Origin: Candidatus Thorarchaeota archaeon
GTDB lineage: Archaea; Asgardarchaeota; Thorarchaeia; Thorarchaeales; Thorarchaeaceae
Assembly (NCBI GenBank): GCA_003345545.1
Contig: PRDH01000021.1
Coordinates: 1 to 64,000 of the forward strand
DNA length: 64,000 bases
Direction of reading: 5' to 3'
The stretch's first letter is position 1. The number at the start of each line of letters is the position of its first letter. Shown in pieces: positions 32,052-41,500 of this stretch. A model generated the notes under the pieces. That model was not told the origin of the DNA. It worked only from the letters and a program-made list of their open reading frames with translations, and searched no databases. Position numbers and translations under genes: made by a program.

Positions 32052-32720
32052 ATGACGACCCAATCAAGGCAAAAGGCCGAAAAAGCATGCGCGGTCCTAG
32101 TTCGCAAGTATGGCAAAGTAGTGAGTCAGCGCAGTCTACCGCCTATTGATGAGCTAGTGATGACTATATTGAGCCAGCATACGTCCGACGCTAATATGTC
32201 CAAAGCCTTCGAGAGTCTGAAGAAGAGATACGACTCGTGGGAACAGGTCCTTGTAGCACCTCAGGATGAACTCGCTGCGATAATCCGTTCCTCAGGGATG
32301 TTCAATCTCAAGGCCAAGCGGATACAGAGTACACTACGAGAGATCAATGAGAGAGTTGGACGACTGGACATATCTCATCTGGAGCGCATGCCTCTGGAAG
32401 AGGCAAAGAAATGGCTCACATCATTACCCGGTGTTGGCCCAAAGACTGCGGCAATCGTCCTGCTGTTCTCCTTTGGAAGACCAACACTGCCTGTGGACAC
32501 TCATGTGTGGCGTGTGACAAAGCGTCTGGGCATAATCGATCAGAATGTGTCACGCGAGCGAGCACATGAACTGCTGGAACAGATTGTTCCCAAAGACTGC
32601 ATCCGTTCCCTCAATAACAATCTGGTGCGCCATGGCCGAGAGATCTGCAAGGCACAACGTCCACAATGTGAAATCTGTTTTCTCAGCGATATCTGTGACT
32701 ACTATGGTAGTATCAGCTGA
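32052..32720 (+). CDS. nth: Endonuclease III (HhH-GPD DNA glycosylase/AP lyase)
   Basis: The 222-residue protein has the helix-hairpin-helix 'LPGVGPKTAAIVLLF' with the catalytic Lys, 'PVDTHVWRVTKRLG' with the catalytic Asp, and a C-terminal [4Fe-4S] loop 'CKAQRPQCEICFLSDIC'. It removes oxidised pyrimidines in base-excision repair and cuts the abasic site. Length and all key residues are intact. 'ILSQHTSDANMSKAF' replaces the usual 'LSAQTTD', as is common in archaeal Nth. The next gene follows after a gap of about 80 bases. Confidence 0.95.
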   Translation: MTTQSRQKAEKACAVLVRKYGKVVSQRSLPPIDELVMTILSQHTSDANMSKAFESLKKRYDSWEQVLVAPQDELAAIIRSSGMFNLKAKRIQSTLREINERVGRLDISHLERMPLEEAKKWLTSLPGVGPKTAAIVLLFSFGRPTLPVDTHVWRVTKRLGIIDQNVSRERAHELLEQIVPKDCIRSLNNNLVRHGREICKAQRPQCEICFLSDICDYYGSIS

Positions 32721-32799
32721 CCATCTCAGATGTACTCCATTGTTGATTGAAACCTCTACTTCATATACCTTATCAGACCGATTCAATCTGTCTAGGAAC

Positions 32800-33093
32800 A
32801 TGTCCAAATCTAACTGTATTCGAAATGAACCATGGGCAATCCGCTGTCGCGTGGTAAAACAAGAAGGGACCTGTGGTGAAGGTCACTGTGTTGGCGATGA
32901 AGTTCTCTTCAATGGGTCTGAGGTCAAAGGGAAGTTGTGCATTAGTGCGCTGTATTCCATGCTTCCAAAGGTCTATGCTATGATGTATAATGCTCGATTT
33001 CCATGGCTGAAGAATCAGTGTGTTTCTACCCATGCTTGTCCTGATGCACTGAATCCTGTTGTGTTCGAGCTTGTACGGGTTCCTAGGACCTAA
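32800..33093 (+). CDS. TIGR04076-family small protein
   Basis: The 97-residue protein starts at ATG 32800 (TAGGA just upstream). It shows the family pattern: 'IRCRVVKQEGTCGEGHCVGDEV', 'GKLCISALYSMLPKVYAMMYNARFPWLKNQ' and 'THACPDALNPVVFELVRV'. The conserved Cys-x-x-GH, Cys in 'LCISA', and CPD…NPVVFE are all present. The family is widespread in archaea and anaerobic bacteria; its function is unknown, and the Cys/His residues suggest a metal site. A longer open frame overlaps the 3' end of nth but is not supported. Confidence 0.75.
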   Translation: MSKSNCIRNEPWAIRCRVVKQEGTCGEGHCVGDEVLFNGSEVKGKLCISALYSMLPKVYAMMYNARFPWLKNQCVSTHACPDALNPVVFELVRVPRT

Positions 33094-33163
33094 GTTCAAG
33101 AACGGTTCCATGAAGAGTCGCATTTCCAGCAGAACAGTGCTCCATCGAGGCAGTGTTCTTAAG

Positions 33164-33171
33164 TTTAAAAT
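33164..33171 (+). promoter_or_regulatory. TATA box of membrane-tethered regulator gene
   Basis: TTTAAAAT lies about 30 bases before ATG 33198, giving a leader of only a few bases. Confidence 0.5.
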
Positions 33172-33197
33172 GCGCCCTCCGGATAGAGAGTAGCTCT

Positions 33198-33686
33198 ATG
33201 GCCGACGTCCTCAGATCGAAAAAGGGGCTTGACATCATTCTTGTCATCCTCTCCATAGCCATTTTGTCGATGGCACTCTGGACGTGGGTCACTGCACTCC
33301 CTGTCGCACAAGACGTTGTCTTCCTTGCTACAACAGTCGCACTTGTCATCTCTCTCGTTCTGATAGTGAACGTTTCAATACTTGTCATCCTCAGGCTGCA
33401 GAAACGAGTCTCTCACCTTGAGACATTGGTCATTGGATCCAGCACAGACAATGCAGCTCCTGAACGAGTTGTCGTGGTCACTCTCAACAACACAGAACGT
33501 CGTATCATCAACCAACTTGAAGAGAATGGAGGTCAGATGACACAGGATGATCTCCGAAGAGCCACAGCCCTGAGCAAGTCCACACTCAGTGTTTCCCTGA
33601 CTGCGCTCGAACGGAAGTCTCTCATAAGCAGGGCGGAGAGTGGAAGAACCAAGACTGTTGTGCTCAAGCAACGCGTTGCGAGATAG
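33198..33686 (+). CDS. Membrane-tethered winged-helix transcription regulator
   Basis: The 162-residue protein has two N-terminal membrane helices ('IILVILSIAILSMALWTWVTAL' and 'VVFLATTVALVISLVLIVNVSILVIL') and a short coiled linker. A MarR/IclR-like winged helix follows ('NNTERRIINQLEENGGQMTQDDLRRATALSKSTLSVSLTALERKSLISRAESGRTKTVVL'). Such membrane-tethered wHTH proteins are common in archaea and are thought to link surface signals to transcription. Its likely target is the surface-protein gene just downstream (33866), to which it is close and co-oriented (inference). Confidence 0.8.
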   Translation: MADVLRSKKGLDIILVILSIAILSMALWTWVTALPVAQDVVFLATTVALVISLVLIVNVSILVILRLQKRVSHLETLVIGSSTDNAAPERVVVVTLNNTERRIINQLEENGGQMTQDDLRRATALSKSTLSVSLTALERKSLISRAESGRTKTVVLKQRVAR

Positions 33687-33865
33687 CCGCTAGACATTGA
33701 TTATTGTCCTTTTGGAACGGTTCTGAACCATGATAACGCTCAAAATCAGGTTTAACACCGTCATAATCTTCTTTTACTGAATGATACGAACCGTTCACTG
33801 AAAATGGCTATTATGAAATGACATACGTGGTAAGGACAGAATCGCTAGGATTCTGGAAGATTGAC

Positions 33866-35656
33866 ATGATGACTAGAACGAGAACGCGACTTGGCACGCT
33901 CTTTCTGATCTCAAGCCTGCTCGTCATGAGCCTTGGAATCAGCACTGCAGCCGCCCCCGTTACTGAACCATATGATAGAACTCAGATTGTGAATCCATTC
34001 ACAGAGATGTTACCCGGCGTCTATGTTGCATCACAGTGGTGGAACGAGACTGGGGACTTGGATACCTCTGATACCCAGCCTGGCTACTTTGTGGAAATCA
34101 ACGGGTCCCGGTACATAGCAGAATACTATGTGGAACATATCAATGGTACTGGCTACATCATAACCGAGAATAGCATATCGAATTGGACCTCTGATTGGTC
34201 GTTCTCGAATCTTCTTGTCGTCGTAGTCCTTGATCCCGATGGATCCTATATGGCTTGGACAGCCAATCAAGGCAATGTCAGTGACCTCTGGAGTATCTTC
34301 TGGTGGCCTGAGGCAGGTGCGCTCACTGGAGATGAGGTATTCATCTACTCCTCGTTCTACTATTCCGAGTACAATTCAAGTTCATACTACTATGCTGAAT
34401 ATAGCTGGCGAAACGAGTATGGTGTGCCAGTAGATCCCAATGATGTGATTCCTTACTTAACTGAAGAATACTCATGGGCCTCTTATATGAACGGCACCTA
34501 CGAGTTCGACTATGACTGGGACTACTGCGGTTTTGGATATGATGTGAACGAGATGTTCAAAACAGAAGCTACAGAGGAGTGGATGCAGCACTACTTCTCC
34601 GGTCTGAGTGTCTTCAATGATACCAATGGCAATGGCAGAATGGATCTCGTCTATGGCGAGGTATCTTATGATTTTGATGAGAACGGGACCATCGACTGGA
34701 CCAACTACGAATTGAACCGGACCGCCTCAGAACTGGTCTACGACTTCTATGCGGACAATGCGGAGATTGGAGAGATAGGTCTTCCCTCTGTGAACTCCGA
34801 TGGTCAGATTGAGTGGAGCGCCGAGGTTGTTGATATTGATGGCAATCTGATGACATCGCAACCGTACGATGTCTGGTTCGGCGGAGTACGTCCTGTTGGT
34901 GGCATCATTGGTAATATGCCCGAAGAAACTGACCCACTGCCTGTCACCATTGACAGTCTAAAGCTCACATTCAAGTTCGAAACTACCGATGCTGCTGCAG
35001 TGATAAAGATAGACCAGTACGTTGGGGACTTCACAGATCCCGTTTCTGGGCTTGTGCCAGCTGAGCTGAATGGACTTGGTCTCACACTCAACTACTGGAG
35101 TTCCTTCTCGGGCTACACGATGACTGGTGAGATACCTGTGGAAACGCTCCCCGTGACTGGCGGTGGAGAGTCTCCAGTCACTGGGACTGACCCTGGTACT
35201 GTGACAGAATGGGTCGAAGCTCCATCAGATACTTTAGAGAGTGACAATGCTCCTGATGGATTCCTTCGATTTAGCCAGGCAAACGATCTCCGGACAATAG
35301 TTGAATTCGGAGGAACCTATGTTCTTGGTAGTGATGGACTGACCTACGATGTCGGCACTGCAGTGATGCCGATGTACTTCTACAGCTACGGATACGAATC
35401 TGGTGCAACATCCACTGACCTGGTCTATTCACTCGACTCTTTTTGGGGTCAGACATACTACTATAGTTCGTGCTACGCAAAGTGGGATGGATACTCAATA
35501 ACCCATGACCCCATCTTCTCAGTCTACCCAATTAGGTCTCCATACTCAGCAAGTGCATTCATCACTGGTCTGATTAGTTCGGCCATTATCATTGGAGTCC
35601 TTGGTGTCGCAGCCATTGTTGTTGTCTGCGTACGCATAGACGCAGAGCGGAAATAA
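33866..35656 (+). CDS. Large Tyr/Trp-rich anchored surface protein
   Basis: From ATG 33866 the 596-residue protein has a signal peptide (ends near 'ISTAAA'), a long outer region very rich in Tyr, Trp, Ser and Asp ('SSFYYSEYNSSSYYYAEYSW'), and several NxS/T sites. 'DTNGNGRMD' and 'DFDENGTID' look like two Ca-binding loops. A Thr/Gly linker, a C-terminal membrane helix ('ITGLISSAIIIGVLGVAAIVVVCV') and a short tail complete it. No enzyme motif is seen. A structural or adhesive surface protein is likely. The gene ends at a strong bidirectional terminator. Confidence 0.7.
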   Translation: MMTRTRTRLGTLFLISSLLVMSLGISTAAAPVTEPYDRTQIVNPFTEMLPGVYVASQWWNETGDLDTSDTQPGYFVEINGSRYIAEYYVEHINGTGYIITENSISNWTSDWSFSNLLVVVVLDPDGSYMAWTANQGNVSDLWSIFWWPEAGALTGDEVFIYSSFYYSEYNSSSYYYAEYSWRNEYGVPVDPNDVIPYLTEEYSWASYMNGTYEFDYDWDYCGFGYDVNEMFKTEATEEWMQHYFSGLSVFNDTNGNGRMDLVYGEVSYDFDENGTIDWTNYELNRTASELVYDFYADNAEIGEIGLPSVNSDGQIEWSAEVVDIDGNLMTSQPYDVWFGGVRPVGGIIGNMPEETDPLPVTIDSLKLTFKFETTDAAAVIKIDQYVGDFTDPVSGLVPAELNGLGLTLNYWSSFSGYTMTGEIPVETLPVTGGGESPVTGTDPGTVTEWVEAPSDTLESDNAPDGFLRFSQANDLRTIVEFGGTYVLGSDGLTYDVGTAVMPMYFYSYGYESGATSTDLVYSLDSFWGQTYYYSSCYAKWDGYSITHDPIFSVYPIRSPYSASAFITGLISSAIIIGVLGVAAIVVVCVRIDAERK

Positions 35657-35669
35657 TCGCTATCTCCTC

Positions 35670-35699
35670 GGGAGCGGGGTACCGCTCCCCCTCTTTTTT
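35670..35699. terminator. Strong terminator between convergent genes
   Basis: GGGAGCGG, loop GGTA, CCGCTCCC (8-bp perfect stem), then CCTCTTTTTTC. Confidence 0.85.
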
Positions 35700-36485
35700 C
35701 TATAATCCCTCAAGACATCTTTCGGCATAGTTCTTGGCATCGATGATGTTCCTTCTCTGTCTATGGGAGAGCTCAACGGTGAGGGGGCCTCTATAGCCTG
35801 CATGGTGAAGTGTCTTGACCACCTTTGGAAGGTCAATCTTGCCCTCTCCGGGAACGATATAGTGCCTGTAGCCGTCATCTCCGACCAAGCTACCATCGCT
35901 GTCCCGAAAGTGGATATTGACAATTCGGTTTCCAAAGGTTGTCGTAAGCCACTCGATGTCGGAACCATTGATGTGCATGAACTCCATGTCAAGAGTGACT
36001 CCAAGGAATCTGGTGTCATGTTTTCCTATCTCATCCAGAATTACGAGATCCACACTCTTGATGTACGGAACATTCTCAAGGGCTAGCACGCATCCTGCTT
36101 TCTCTGCCCTGTTAAGGAGCACCTCGAACCTCTTCTCCCACAGGCCACCTGCAAGTTGTTCCTGGTCCGGCAAATGAAGGACTGCCACTTTGAGTTTGAG
36201 AGCCTCTATGAGAGAGAAAGTGGAGGAGACCGCCTCATCAAAGACCATCTCGTCAAATGAAACGAGGAATTTCGGCAGATGAATGGAATAGGCCTTGAGT
36301 GACAGGTCGTCTAGAGATGCTTGGACAGTTTCCCCCAGCCAACTGGGCAGATTGCTGTAGTACAGCTCCACAGTATCATACCCGGCATCCTTCACACGAA
36401 CCAGGGTTCTGATTAGGTTCGCTAAGAGGATCTCTGGTGAGGTTGATGACTTGATTCCTCCTAGGATGGAACATGAGATGAACAT
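35700..36485 (-). CDS. Sugar-phosphate isomerase/epimerase-like TIM barrel
   Basis: The 261-residue protein has the xylose-isomerase-like (AP_endonuc_2) TIM barrel signature: 'GYDTVELYYSNLPSWL', 'AYSIHLPKFLVSF', 'VAVLHLPDQ', 'CVLALENVPYI', 'LGVTLDMEFMH', 'VNIHFRDSDGSLVGDDGYRHYIVPGEGKIDLPKVV' and 'PLTVELSHRQ'. Metal ligands Glu, Asp, His and Glu lie at the strand ends. It probably isomerises or epimerises a sugar or related compound. AGGAGA eight bases upstream supports ATG 36485. No sugar transporter lies next to it. Confidence 0.88.
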   Translation of the reverse strand: MFISCSILGGIKSSTSPEILLANLIRTLVRVKDAGYDTVELYYSNLPSWLGETVQASLDDLSLKAYSIHLPKFLVSFDEMVFDEAVSSTFSLIEALKLKVAVLHLPDQEQLAGGLWEKRFEVLLNRAEKAGCVLALENVPYIKSVDLVILDEIGKHDTRFLGVTLDMEFMHINGSDIEWLTTTFGNRIVNIHFRDSDGSLVGDDGYRHYIVPGEGKIDLPKVVKTLHHAGYRGPLTVELSHRQRRNIIDAKNYAERCLEGL

Positions 36486-36614
36486 CACAGACTTCTCCTG
36501 TCGTCAAGACATTCCGAGCCTGTCTTATGTCTTCTTGAACGAACAATGCCGCAGGAAACATTCGCATGAGAAAAGCATTTCAACGGTCATCACCCAAGCG
36601 AATCAGGCTAGGAG

Positions 36615-37634
36615 TTGGATGCCGTGCCACGCCGCGTAATGTTACTTGCCATAATGCTGACAATCGTTTTGCTGTCAACGACCACTTTTGTCTCTCAGGG
36701 TTCCCCTATATCGGGCAATTCCAGTCTGGCGTCTTGGCCAGGTGGATTAGTCATCAATCATACCTGTATTGACCTCGATATGATTCCTAGTGAGTGGATA
36801 GACTCTGCTGAGGACAACATTCGTGTCCATTATGCCCATACCAGTCATGGAGGTCAGATAACCGAAGGTCTCTATCTGATTGAATCCGAGAACGCAACAT
36901 TCGATTGTTCCATAGGAGATCAAGTTCTTCCCACCGATACAGATACTCTCTGCATACTGGATGGGAATCCGCCAGAGAGCTACATCATACCTGAGTTGTA
37001 TTGGCACGAAGCAAGCGCTCGGGCTATCACTCAAAGCACAATCAACAACAACCCGACATTGACCATATCACTCTGGTCCTGGTGTACCCAAGTCGATTCG
37101 TACTCAGAGACTGAAGTTCAGGAGTATCTAGATGCCATGAGTCTTCTTGAGTCTGCAAACCCCAATATCACTTTCATCTACATGACCGGCAACGCTCAGG
37201 CGACCGGTGACGGTGGCTACAATCGATGGTTGCGGAACGAGCAGATACGGCAGTACTGTCTGGACAATGATAAGATTCTGTTCGACTTTGAAGACCTTGA
37301 CTGCTGGAGCGATGGTGTCCATAGCACCTATGACTTCGTCGTAGGTGAAGAAACCCTCAAGATTCCTGTGGAGCACCCAGACTTCAATGGCGACGAGGCA
37401 GCTCATACCACCTATACCAGCTGTGAACAGAAGGGAAAGGCCTTCTGGTGGCTCATGGCCATGCTTGCGGGCTGGAATGCTCCTGATCCGACCACGACTA
37501 CTACCACTACGGGCACATCATCGACATTCACGAATACTGGGCCACTGCTCACCGGTGATGTCCTTCTCTACACCGGTGTGGGAGGTGCCATTCTTCTTCT
37601 TGGCTATGCCATATTTCGAAGATATCGCGGTTGA
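36615..37634 (+). CDS. Secreted SGNH-like protein, membrane-anchored
   Basis: The 339-residue protein starts with TTG and has a signal peptide (residues 8-30). A catalytic-like domain follows with 'VHYAHTSHGGQITEGL', 'FIYMTGNAQATGDGGYNRWLRNEQIRQYC' and 'KILFDFEDLDCW'. These resemble a family of bacterial and archaeal secreted SGNH/GDSL-like proteins in which SHG, GNx and D-x-D blocks replace the classic motifs. A Thr-rich linker (TTTTTTTG) and a membrane helix ('VLLYTGVGGAILLLGYAIF') anchor it. An esterase or sugar-deacetylase role is inferred. Confidence 0.6.
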   Translation: MDAVPRRVMLLAIMLTIVLLSTTTFVSQGSPISGNSSLASWPGGLVINHTCIDLDMIPSEWIDSAEDNIRVHYAHTSHGGQITEGLYLIESENATFDCSIGDQVLPTDTDTLCILDGNPPESYIIPELYWHEASARAITQSTINNNPTLTISLWSWCTQVDSYSETEVQEYLDAMSLLESANPNITFIYMTGNAQATGDGGYNRWLRNEQIRQYCLDNDKILFDFEDLDCWSDGVHSTYDFVVGEETLKIPVEHPDFNGDEAAHTTYTSCEQKGKAFWWLMAMLAGWNAPDPTTTTTTTGTSSTFTNTGPLLTGDVLLYTGVGGAILLLGYAIFRRYRG

Positions 37635-37695
37635 AGCAGTTGGACACGTGCTAAGGTTTAAATGTTCAATATAGTTAACGCCTGCGGGATTTTTC

Positions 37696-38499
37696 ATGAC
37701 AGACAATTTCAAGAATTTCCAAGTCATAAACGTCATCGCCGTAGTGTTCACTATCGTGATGAATGCTCTTGCTAACATCCTGCCCTTCAATGGTGTGACC
37801 ACGGGTACGGTTTCAGACTCGTATCCGAACTATTTCACTCCGCCGGGATATGTCTTCTCCATCTGGGGTGCCATCTATGTCCTTCTTTTCGTCTTTGTAT
37901 TCTACCAGGCGAAGAAGAGCCAGGTGAATGAAACATATCTTGGCAAGATTGGTTACCTGTATCTAATCGGTGCAATCTTGAATGTGGCATGGCTGATTCT
38001 GTTCCACTATTCCTACGGAAACACTCCTCTATTAGTGTTGAGTGAGTTCCTAATCATAGGCTTCCTAGTAGTCCTGCTCCTTACCTATGTCAGACTTGGG
38101 ATAGGAATCAAGGAGGTTTCTCTCAGACAGAAGCTGGCAATCCATCTTCCTACGAGTGTCTACGTGGGATGGATTTCACTGGCCACCATTGCGAACACTG
38201 CGTCGGTTCTCAATGCCTATCTGACAATAACTGTAGATGTTCAGGTCCTCTGGACCGCCTTGGTTCTGGTTGTTGCACTTCTGCTCTCCACACTGATGAT
38301 AGTATTGAGAAGGGACATAGCCTATGGTCTTGTTGTGATTTGGGCATCCGTGGGCATTGCATCAAAGTGGATATCGATTCCATTGATCTTCAATACCGCT
38401 ATCATCGTTGCAGTTGTTGTTGCACTGCTCATTCTGATAGTACCCATTATCAGGAAGAAGAACTGGGTTGATTACTACCTCGTTCGAAGACTCGAGTAA
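37696..38499 (+). CDS. TspO/MBR-like tryptophan-rich membrane protein (long form)
   Basis: The 267-residue protein has about eight membrane helices. The N-terminal region carries 'NALANILPFNGVTTGTVSDSYPNYFTPPGYVFSIWGAIYVLLF', the signature of the long TspO/MBR relatives (annotated as tryptophan-rich sensory proteins). Short TspO proteins have five helices and bind porphyrins; the role of the long form is not known. GTTTAAATG (about 37654) is a likely TATA box 40 bases upstream, and a strong terminator follows. Confidence 0.8.
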   Translation: MTDNFKNFQVINVIAVVFTIVMNALANILPFNGVTTGTVSDSYPNYFTPPGYVFSIWGAIYVLLFVFVFYQAKKSQVNETYLGKIGYLYLIGAILNVAWLILFHYSYGNTPLLVLSEFLIIGFLVVLLLTYVRLGIGIKEVSLRQKLAIHLPTSVYVGWISLATIANTASVLNAYLTITVDVQVLWTALVLVVALLLSTLMIVLRRDIAYGLVVIWASVGIASKWISIPLIFNTAIIVAVVVALLILIVPIIRKKNWVDYYLVRRLE

Positions 38500-38508
38500 G
38501 CAGTTCTA

Positions 38509-38548
38509 GGTGAGAGGAGAGCGTTCCTCTCACCAATCCGCTTTTTTT
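38509..38548. terminator. Strong terminator between convergent genes
   Basis: GGTGAGAGGA and TCCTCTCACC form a 10-bp perfect stem around a six-base loop, followed by CTTTTTTT which reaches the stop codon of the convergent giant gene. Confidence 0.85.
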
Positions 38549-41500
38549 AACTCTCATCCTCAACAGTTTCAGAGGCACGAATCAGATCGGCCGTAAATGG
38601 GGACTCATCTGTGGTCACAAGATAATGATTCTCCAGCGCAGTCATTATCGCCTTGTAGACTCGTCCTTCCTCAAGACCACATGTTGCTATTTCCGAGGCA
38701 AGTTCTTCGAGTTTGAACTCGACCCCCTGTTTTCTGGCTATCCTCTCAAGGGCACAAGTGTTCGTTGGGAATTTCTTGGCCTCATCCAGCTTGTAGGTCC
38801 GGAGAAGTGCTCCATCAAGGATGTCCTCGAACAACGTATCAAACTGCGTCTTTGTATGCATGTCAAGAACAATAATCGGCACATCATGAAGGGTCTCATC
38901 GAAGATGAATGCAACCGTCTTTGCGAACCGAATCATCCTCTCCCGTTGTTCTGGTGAGGGATTCCCTGTTGTGATGAAAGCGCAGACCAGCCTATTCGTG
39001 GAGATTACTCTGACTATATCTGAGATTGGGATTAAGCCCCACTCCTCGGAGTCTGACTCAATATCAAACTCTCCACGGAAGCTTGTGATTGCAGTGATGA
39101 ATGCGGATATCACGGTTTCTTCAAGACCGACCCTGAGTATCTTGGAATATACCGGCAGGCCGCTCTCCTTGTGGAGGACAATCACGCCCAGCAGGCTTTT
39201 CACACCATCAAAACGTCTCTTCACTGCAAGAGCCTCTTTGTTCTCTCGAATCCGTCTTCTCCTAGCCCTTCTCCTGAATACTAGTGCAACACCAAGTACT
39301 GCGGGTAGGAACATGAACGGATAGTATCGGATTGTTGTCAGCCAGAGCATCGTCAATGCATCTCTTCCAGGCTGGAGTTGAACAGAGTATGCTGGCTCTA
39401 GGACATAATTCTCAGCATCACAGGTGATTTGCAGTAGGTATACTCCCTCTGCTGCAGGCATGGATATGACTGCGTTGTACTCTCCAGCCGTGCTTGTTGC
39501 GTCCATGGGAATAGAGTCACTCGGTGCCCCGTTTGGATCAATGATGTAGCAGAACACCTGTACTCCACTCACTGGTGAGCCTGTGCCTATTTCAGATAAT
39601 CTCACCAGGATTGTGCTTTGACTCAACTCAGGTGCGTTCAGACCCTGTAAGACTTGGACAGTAATCGGCACCCGATCGACAGTGAACATCAATCTGTACG
39701 ACGCCGTTTCAAAACCTGTCCTCTCAAAGGTCAGAACGACAAAGTGCTCCCCCAGCTCCTGGGGTGTGAGGCTCACTGAATACTGCCCAGACCCCAGTTC
39801 AAGAACGCTAATCCAGTCAGCGCCCTCACCAGACGCAAGAACACTGGCCCCTCGAATATAGCTGCTATTCGACTCGAAGATATAGCTGAAGGTGAATGTG
39901 TATGACCGGCCTACGAGGATTGCCTCAAGTGGGCTTGAGCCTTGAGCTGTTGCATCGATTCTTTCTACCTCGATAAAGAACTGCTTGGTTGCAATCCGAA
40001 AATCTGTCTTGTTTGCAACCACTGAGAGTACCCATGATCCTATTGCGTTGCCTCGTATCGAAATGATGTAGAATCCAGAGTATTCCACTATTTGTATCTG
40101 CAAGTCCATGATATCAGAAGGAAGTACAGTGATGTTCGCACCTTGAATCGCTGCAGAAGGACTCATTCGTTCATAGTATACAACCAGTTCATAGGGCTCT
40201 CCGAACGCTGCGGTTGTTGAGGTGACATCTCCCTCGAAACGCAGAGTTGTCTGAATCTCTGTCACAACAAGAGTGAATCCTGCACTCGAACTCTGATAAT
40301 TGCTGGCAGTGGCTCTGAAGAGCAAGTCAAAGGTCCTGATCTCAGCGGATTGAACTGTGACATTGTACAAACCATCACCGACTGACACAGCTCCTGATAC
40401 TGTCACACCCGAGGGTGGATTGATCAGCGCGATGCTTGCAATATCGATTGTATTGAAGCTCTCATCCTGAAACCTCAATTGCAGGGTGAAAGTCTGGTTC
40501 ATTGCGACTGTCGCACTTGATGGAAGTGACGTGAGAATCGTGGGTATTCCACTTGCGGTCAATGTAAAGGTGGCGTATTGTGTTTCATGATTGAGGATGT
40601 CTGCCCTGACGACAATCGAGAATGTTACTGCTGATGCAGGCGTCAGGATTATCTCATAGCATCCTTCAGAAACTAGCGTGAAGTTGCCATAGGAAAGACC
40701 TGCCGCTGGTGTCACAGTGAGAATCTGCAGGTTGGCTCCTGAAAGCCCATGACCTGTGCTATTCCGGTACTCCACCACAAGTCTATAGTTGTTTCCAAAT
40801 AAGACGACATCTGCAGTACCATTCAGTAATTCCAACTCACTTCCCGTTTCACCTATAATCAGTGTGAAGGAGTCTGTGGCATCGTAATGGAACGTTTTTG
40901 ATAGAGTGATAGTGACCTCATATATCTCTGAGATATTGCAGGCAACATCTAGTGAATACGATCCATTGCCATAGTCAGCAAATGATTGCCATGAAAGACC
41001 GCCTACTGGACCAGAGAATATGACTGATAATGTAGCTCCTGCCACACCACTGCCGTTCAGAAGTCTGTAGCTCAGTTGGACGCTGAATATCTCATTCAGC
41101 CCGGTCTGAACAGGAAGTGAGCCTGCATTCAGTATTTCTAATGCCGTTTGGAATACTGATACGACTATGAACTGAGTTACAACAGTGTCGAAATAGGGCA
41201 TTGATGCATTCACAACCACAATGAACTCTCCACTGCCGATCAGAGATGTATCGAAGTCAGCCTCCCACCAGTTCTTGGCATAGTTCTGCGTGAATATGAC
41301 TGCCGTAGAGGACCAATTCGCCACAATCGAAACGCTGTCATCTAACAAGTAGTTTCCTGTGTCTACATCTCTGAATGTGATTAGATTGGATATTACTTGA
41401 CCATAATCTGCCTCTATCAGGGGGTAGTTGGCCGCTACTGATGCCTGATGGTAGAGGTCAAAAAGCGCATACCCATATGCGACTTCTGTACCATTGTTCC

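Noticed and set aside
32545-33093. Long plus-strand ORF that overlaps the 3' end of nth
   Set aside because: Only the part from 32800 has family-like sequence (TIGR04076); the first 85 codons are a shadow of nth.
32773-33123. Minus-strand ORF of 116 codons
   Set aside because: It is the antisense of the TIGR04076-type gene and shows no protein-like pattern.
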